Source: Methanosarcinaceae archaeon (GTDB lineage Archaea > Halobacteriota > Methanosarcinia > Methanosarcinales > Methanosarcinaceae). From it: a stretch of 8,646 nucleotides of DNA. The position numbers and the translations under genes are program-made. The stretch lies in assembly GCA_030609665.1 (NCBI GenBank), contig JAUWBW010000069.1:1-8646 (forward strand), written 5' to 3'. The notes beneath the pieces are model-generated. The model was not told the DNA's origin. It saw nothing but the letters and a program-made list of their open reading frames with translations, and made no database searches. Numbering within the stretch: the stretch's first letter is position 1; each line of letters begins with the position of its first letter. Below, in pieces: positions 4,820-8,646 of the stretch.

Positions 4820-5853
4820 TGACAGAAGAACATCATACAGAACACATCCCGCAGTGGAAAAAGGACGAAATTGAAGAGATCAAATCTCTCATAAAGTCAC
4901 ATCCATTGTTCGGAATTATTGGCATTGCAGGCATTCCTGCAAAACAGCTTCAGGGTATGAGAAAAGACCTTAAGGGTATAGCTGTTTTAAAGGTATCCAG
5001 AAATACTCTAGTTAAGCGTGCACTGGCTGAATCCGATGAAGATGTCCAAAAAATGGCTGATCACATCGATGTGCAGACTGCACTGGTGTTCACTGATCAG
5101 AATCCATTCAAACTTTACAAATTGCTTGAGCAGAGTAAGAGCCCGGCCCCAATAAAAGCAGGTGCAATCGCACCAAAAGATATTATTGTGGAAGCAGGCC
5201 CAACAAGTTTTCCACCTGGCCCTATATTGGGTGATATGCAAGGTGCAGGTATTCCTGCAGCTATCGATAAAGGTTCTGTTGTCATCAGGGAAACAAAGGT
5301 TGTTGCAAAGGAAGGCGAGCCCGTCTCCCAGAAACTTGCAGCGATGTTGACCAGACTTGAGATATATCCTATGGAAGTAGGATTGAATCTTAATGCGGTT
5401 TGTGAAGCCGGTTCGATTTTCACACCTGATGTACTGGCAATTGATGAGGATAAATACTTCTCTGACTTTACAGCAGCAATACAGCAGGCATTCAACCTGT
5501 CAGTTAATGCAGTATATCCAACACGCGCAACTATCAGCACTTTGATCTCAAAGGCTGTTTCAGAATCACGCAATGTTGGTATCGAAGCGACAGTATTTGA
5601 ACCTGAACTGATGGAAACTTTGCTTGGTAAAGCAAATTCACAGATGTTATCTGTTGCATCGGTTGCTTCCGGCAACAATGAAGATGCGGTTGACGATGAG
5701 CTCAAAGCAGCTCTGGGTGCAGCAGCGACGACAACAGCAGCAGCGGTTACTGAAACCGCAGCAGAAGAACCTGTGGAAGAAAAGACAGAAGAGAAGGAAG
5801 ATGAAGAGGCAGAAGAGAGCGGAATGGCTGGTCTTGGAGCACTCTTTGGATAA
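4816..5853 (+). CDS. rpl10: large ribosomal subunit protein P0 (L10, uL10)
   Basis: A 345-residue archaeal P0, the stalk base that binds 23S rRNA next to L11 and carries P1 (L12) dimers. The N-terminal RNA-binding domain (about 1-110) begins near HIPQWKKDEIEEIKSL and has VLKVSRNTL. The insertion domain (about 110-180) contains PTSFPPGPILGDMQGAGIP. The helical spine that docks P1 dimers covers about 200-285. An Ala/Glu-rich hinge leads to the factor-binding tail EESGMAGLGALFG, shared with P1. Two adjacent ATGs (4816, 4819) follow GAGGGTGG; either may be used. The 4-nt overlap with rpl1 implies translational coupling, which would spread L1 control to the stalk genes. Confidence 0.97.
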   Translation: MMTEEHHTEHIPQWKKDEIEEIKSLIKSHPLFGIIGIAGIPAKQLQGMRKDLKGIAVLKVSRNTLVKRALAESDEDVQKMADHIDVQTALVFTDQNPFKLYKLLEQSKSPAPIKAGAIAPKDIIVEAGPTSFPPGPILGDMQGAGIPAAIDKGSVVIRETKVVAKEGEPVSQKLAAMLTRLEIYPMEVGLNLNAVCEAGSIFTPDVLAIDEDKYFSDFTAAIQQAFNLSVNAVYPTRATISTLISKAVSESRNVGIEATVFEPELMETLLGKANSQMLSVASVASGNNEDAVDDELKAALGAAATTTAAAVTETAAEEPVEEKTEEKEDEEAEESGMAGLGALFG

Positions 5854-5889
5854 TAGAATTAATAAATTAATTAAACAAGGTGATTTGCG

Positions 5890-6198
5890 ATGGAATACAT
5901 ATATGCAGCACTTTTATTACACAACGCTGGAAAAGATATTACAGACGAAGCAGTTACTGCTGTTCTTACAGCAGCAGGTACCGATGTTGACGAAAACCGT
6001 GCAAAAGCACTCGTTGCAGCACTCGATGGCGTAGACATCGAAGAGGCAATGGCAACAGCAGCATTTGCAGCACCCGCAGCAGCAGCAGGTGCACCTGCAG
6101 CAGCAGAGGCTCCAGAAGCTGAAGCAGCAGCAAAAGAAGAAGAGAAAGAAGAAGCAGAAGAGAGCGGAATGGCCGGTCTCGGTGCACTCTTTGGATAA
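5890..6198 (+). CDS. rpl12: large ribosomal subunit stalk protein P1 (L12)
   Basis: A 102-residue acidic archaeal P1. The N-terminal dimerisation domain (about 1-58, MEYIYAALLLHNAGKDIT onward) binds the P0 spine. An Ala-rich flexible hinge (about 59-85) and a Glu/Lys linker lead to the tail EESGMAGLGALFG, which recruits translational GTPases. AAGGTGAT at 5877-5884 lies 5 nt before the ATG. The 36-nt gap after rpl10 is A+T-rich; an internal promoter that raises P1 output above P0 is possible but not shown. Its last 51 nt nearly match those of rpl10. It is the last gene of the operon. Confidence 0.97.
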   Translation: MEYIYAALLLHNAGKDITDEAVTAVLTAAGTDVDENRAKALVAALDGVDIEEAMATAAFAAPAAAAGAPAAAEAPEAEAAAKEEEKEEAEESGMAGLGALFG

Positions 6199-6212
6199 AC
6201 ACTTCAATTATC

Positions 6213-6250
6213 GCCTGCATTGGTTGCAGGCACCCTTTTTTTATTTTTTT
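6213..6250 (+). terminator. hairpin and T-tract terminator of the ribosomal operon
   Basis: GCCTGCA (6213-6219) pairs with TGCAGGC (6225-6231) around loop TTGGT, followed by ACCC and then two runs of seven T (6236-6242 and 6244-6250) separated by one A. Archaeal RNA polymerase stops on T-tracts, so termination here 15-50 nt after rpl12 is well supported. Confidence 0.85.
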
Positions 6251-6401
6251 GATCGTTTGTTGACTGGAGAGCTTTGGCTGTATGTTCCCGGTTTGATGAA
6301 AGACGTGCGGAAAGTGCGGTAAAGATTTCTTAGCCAAAGAGGGTCAGGAGAGCATGAAATGAGTATATTGTTCATTTAATCTTTTGAAAATTTCACGAAA
6401 T
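6251..6401. other. convergent intergenic region, long inverted repeat
   Basis: This is non-coding sequence between the operon terminator and the repeat array. CTTTGGCT at 6272-6279 is the exact reverse complement of AGCCAAAG at 6332-6339, 52 nt apart. A small palindrome ATTTC-AC-GAAAT is at 6390-6401. No gene or RNA was recognised. Confidence 0.4.
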
Positions 6402-6521
6402 GGCACTAAGTCCACTCTGAATAGGCATCAAGTTGGTGAACTTGATTACAGAATCGGCACCATGTTGAAACTATATCGGCATTAAGTAGGGACCAGACTG
6501 GGACTAAGTAGGGATCCAGTT
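6402..6521. repeat. five-unit GGCAYYAAGT array with ~22-bp period
   Basis: Ten-base words begin at 6402 (GGCACTAAGT), 6424 (GGCATCAAGT), 6456 (GGCACCATGT), 6478 (GGCATTAAGT) and 6500 (GGGACTAAGT). The intervals are 22, 32, 22 and 22 bp, that is about two, three, two and two helical turns. The last two units also share AGGGA(T)CCAG. In the longer interval a perfect 8-bp hairpin, ATCAAGTT / AACTTGAT with loop GGTG, lies at 6427-6446. The period is not a multiple of three and the region is not coding. It looks like a set of co-aligned protein-binding sites or a decayed tandem repeat. Confidence 0.65.
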
Positions 6522-6597
6522 ACCAACTCACCGAAAAAGAGCGAGGTACGCTGAACACTAAAAGGTTATCTCTAACATCGTGTGGCGAATACTCTGT

Positions 6598-7545
6598 TCA
6601 CTTTCCCAACCGACTCCTCGCAGCCGCCACAATGATCGGAAGCGTAATAGTAGCATCCGCATACACCGTTACCGAACGTGCCTCCTCTCCTACCTTACCC
6701 CATGAGCGTGCCTCGTCAAGAGTTGCACCGCTCAAACCACCGGTCTCGGGAGTGTCCATTGTCAACTGTATCGCATAATCGAACTCGTTCGGAGTAACAA
6801 GCATTGACTGGAAAATATAGTTCTTGGGAACCCCGCCGCCGATAAGCAATGCACCCGCCTTCTTTGCATCGTAGCAGATATCTATGAACTCTTTCATATC
6901 CGCAAACGCATCAACATTGAGCGGATTCATCTGCTTGTACAACCATGCCTGAAGACCGATCATGGAATCCTGAATTGCAGGGCAGTATATCGGAACATCC
7001 ATGTCAGCTGCGGTCTTGAGAATAGAATTCTTGTCGTCAAGCCTGCTGCCTATATGTGTCAAAAGTTCACGGATAGAAATCGTATCGCTGCTCAGTTCTC
7101 CATAGATGGATTGCATCTTATCCTCAAAATCAATGAAATGATGTTCCGGTAAAAACACGTCATATATGCGGTTAATCTCCTCATGTTTGAGTTCAACATC
7201 ATCCGTAATATCCGTGCCTTTGTAATGATGTAAACCCAGTGATTCCACAAGATCATGAACCATGTTCGCACCCGTAGTCACTAAAACATCGATATAGCCA
7301 TCACGTATAAGGTCAGAGACAATACTCTGCATCCCTGCCGGCACCATCGCACCTGCAAACCCGAAGAATTTTGTCGTGTCGTCCCTCTGCATGTCGCAAT
7401 AAATGTCAACAGCTTCTGCAAGCCGACCTGCTCCGAACGCACATCCGTCTAATTCGCTGACAAGTGAATCCACGTTCATGCCGGGTGTGATCTTTGCCTG
7501 GTTTATCGGTCGTACGAGTTTATTCGCTGTTTCATCGTAGTGCAT
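6598..7545 (-). CDS. dys: deoxyhypusine synthase
   Basis: A 315-residue cytoplasmic enzyme that moves the aminobutyl group of spermidine to a lysine of translation factor aIF5A, using NAD+. The catalytic lysine is K284 in the motif EARSWGKV (281-284 SWGK), corresponding to human K329. Also visible are the nucleotide-binding TTGANMVHD (90-98), the active-site CPAIQDSMIG (188-197), and the glycine-rich GALLIGGGVPKNY (231-243). Length is normal for archaeal forms. Whether the organism completes hypusine or stops at deoxyhypusine cannot be told here. A TATA box 25-30 bp upstream implies a leaderless mRNA. It is divergent to kae1, and both act on translation. Confidence 0.95.
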   Translation of the reverse strand: MHYDETANKLVRPINQAKITPGMNVDSLVSELDGCAFGAGRLAEAVDIYCDMQRDDTTKFFGFAGAMVPAGMQSIVSDLIRDGYIDVLVTTGANMVHDLVESLGLHHYKGTDITDDVELKHEEINRIYDVFLPEHHFIDFEDKMQSIYGELSSDTISIRELLTHIGSRLDDKNSILKTAADMDVPIYCPAIQDSMIGLQAWLYKQMNPLNVDAFADMKEFIDICYDAKKAGALLIGGGVPKNYIFQSMLVTPNEFDYAIQLTMDTPETGGLSGATLDEARSWGKVGEEARSVTVYADATITLPIIVAAARSRLGK

Positions 7546-7568
7546 TTGTGTTTCCCCTTGTTGTTTCG

Positions 7569-7576
7569 TTATAAAT
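7569..7576 (-). promoter_or_regulatory. TATA box of deoxyhypusine synthase
   Basis: On the minus strand, ATTTATAA spans 7576-7569. The expected start, about 27 bp downstream of its centre, falls at about 7546, next to the ATG at 7545. The transcript is probably leaderless, which agrees with the lack of a convincing Shine-Dalgarno site (only AAGGGGA, set 9 nt before the ATG and upstream of the predicted start). The box lies in one arm of an 8-bp inverted repeat, ATAAATGG 7571-7578 with CCATTTAT 7633-7640. Confidence 0.55.
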
Positions 7577-7702
7577 GGTTAACGCGTATCCTTTTTACAG
7601 TAAATAAAGTAATCGATTACAGGGTGATGGAACCATTTATGGTTAAAAAAATTGTATTTGCTTAGCCAGTGTATGCGAAAACGGCAAGGTTAATATCCAG
7701 TA

Positions 7703-7741
7703 GCTGCTCATTATCCGCAGGAGAAATACCAGTTGAGCAGC
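7703..7741 (+). promoter_or_regulatory. hairpin enclosing the kae1 RBS and start
   Basis: GCTGCTCA at 7703-7710 is the perfect complement of TGAGCAGC at 7734-7741, which includes two bases of the TTG start codon (7733-7735). The 23-nt loop holds the Shine-Dalgarno AGGAG (7719-7723). Folding would partly hide the start codon, so it may lower or regulate kae1 translation. Confidence 0.4.
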
Positions 7742-8646
7742 ACCACAATTCTTGGAATAGAAGGCACCGCATGGAACCTGAGCGCAGCCATAGTAAATGA
7801 AAGCGATGTTGTAGCCGAGGTCACACACACCTACCGCCCGCCAACCGGTGGAATACATCCCCGCGAAGCCGCACAGCACCATGCAAGATATGCCTCACAA
7901 GTTATACGCGACCTTCTTGATGAAGCAAAACAACACGGCGTGACCACTGGTGACATTGACGCGATCGCATTTTCTCAGGGTCCCGGACTTGGACCATGTC
8001 TTCGCACAGTTGCGACCGCAGCCAGAATGCTTTCATTGTCCCTTAATATCCCTCTTGTCGGAGTAAACCACTGCATAGCACATATCGAGGTCGGAAAATG
8101 GAAAACTCCTGCAACAGACCCTGTTGTGCTCTATGTCAGCGGTGCCAACTCGCAGGTACTCGCATACCGGATGGGGAAGTATCGCGTATTTGGGGAAACG
8201 CTTGACATCGGGATTGGAAATGCATTTGATAAATTCGCACGCAATGCCGGATTAAGCCATCCCGGTGGTCCCAAGATAGAAGAATACGCCAAAAATGCAG
8301 AAGGATACATTCCCCTGCCCTACGTGGTCAAAGGCATGGATTTCTCGTTCTCGGGACTCTCGACCGCAGCAACGGATGCGCTCAAGCGCGCATCAATAGA
8401 AGATGTGTGTTACTCATTTCAGGAAACTGCCTTTGCAATGCTGGTAGAAGTGACCGAGCGCGCACTTGCACACACCGGCAAGAATGAAGTACTCCTTGCA
8501 GGCGGAGTGGGTGCTAACATGCGCCTGCGGGAAATGCTTGACATCATGTGCGATGACCGCGGTGCATCATTCTACGTGCCTGAGAAGCGATTCATGGGCG
8601 ATAACGGAGCAATGATCGCATATCTTGGACTCCTTATGCTTGAATC
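7733..8646 (+). CDS. kae1: tRNA t6A37 threonylcarbamoyltransferase Kae1 (incomplete)
   Basis: 304 codons are visible before the window ends, from a TTG start preceded by AGGAG at 7719-7723. Kae1 transfers threonylcarbamoyl from TC-AMP to A37 of ANN-decoding tRNAs as the catalytic subunit of the KEOPS complex. Visible features are the ASKHA-fold N-terminus GIEGTAWNLSAA (8-19), SQGPGLGPCLR, the metal-binding NHCIAH with H113 and H117, YVSGANSQVL, LDIGIGNAFDKFAR, FSFSGLSTAA, and MGDNGAM with metal ligand D290. W14 stands where many archaeal relatives have histidine (GTAHN/T). About 20 residues of the Kae1 domain are missing. In many Euryarchaeota a Bud32 kinase domain follows in the same chain; whether it does here lies outside the window. 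Confidence 0.95.
   Translation, partial: MSSTTILGIEGTAWNLSAAIVNESDVVAEVTHTYRPPTGGIHPREAAQHHARYASQVIRDLLDEAKQHGVTTGDIDAIAFSQGPGLGPCLRTVATAARMLSLSLNIPLVGVNHCIAHIEVGKWKTPATDPVVLYVSGANSQVLAYRMGKYRVFGETLDIGIGNAFDKFARNAGLSHPGGPKIEEYAKNAEGYIPLPYVVKGMDFSFSGLSTAATDALKRASIEDVCYSFQETAFAMLVEVTERALAHTGKNEVLLAGGVGANMRLREMLDIMCDDRGASFYVPEKRFMGDNGAMIAYLGLLMLE

Noticed and set aside
6402..6521. CRISPR array
   Set aside because: Words are only ~10 bp, imperfect, with ~12-bp gaps; no 25-37 bp repeat with 30-40 bp spacers and no cas genes.

Overview
The window is archaeal, most likely from a methanogen or methanogen relative in or near the Methanosarcinales. It carries Spt5, the L11/L1/P0/P1 ribosomal proteins, deoxyhypusine synthase and Kae1, which together mark Archaea, and TATA-type promoters with GGTGA-type Shine-Dalgarno sites. 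The lineage call rests on remembered resemblance of the P0 N-terminus and the P1 sequence to Methanosarcina proteins, so it is tentative below phylum level.

Layout. Positions 1-2660 are an accessory, gene-poor patch. It holds a possible gene fragment at the left edge, two diverged copies of a ~170 bp repeat (147-322 and 2156-2322) that flank a minus-strand PIN-toxin/UPF0175-antitoxin pair (612-1447), short 9-10 bp tandem words, inverted repeats, a pair of abutting strong hairpins (2021-2071), and what looks like a decayed coding remnant (about 1516-1692). Positions 2660-6250 are the conserved transcription/translocation/ribosome block on the plus strand: secE, spt5, rpl11, then a separate promoter with a long structured leader, then rpl1-rpl10(P0)-rpl12(P1), closed by a hairpin plus T-tract terminator. 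Positions 6250-6597 are a convergent intergenic stretch with an unusual five-unit array of a GGCAYYAAGT word at 22/32/22/22 bp spacing. Deoxyhypusine synthase (6598-7545, minus) and kae1 (7733 to the right edge, plus, incomplete) are divergently transcribed.

How it fits together. SecE is the translocon gamma subunit and Spt5 the RNA polymerase processivity factor. L11, L1 and the P0-P1 stalk form the two flexible arms of the large ribosomal subunit. Deoxyhypusine synthase modifies translation factor aIF5A, and Kae1 makes t6A in tRNAs. The whole right two-thirds therefore serves protein synthesis and export. The most interesting regulatory feature is the leader ahead of rpl1: a TATA box predicts a start almost exactly at the first of several consecutive hairpins, one segment can pair in two mutually exclusive ways, and a strong Shine-Dalgarno site follows. 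This fits autogenous control by L1, known in other archaea, but the fold is read by eye and the L1 site itself is not demonstrated.

No tRNA, rRNA, CRISPR array or intact insertion sequence was recognised.
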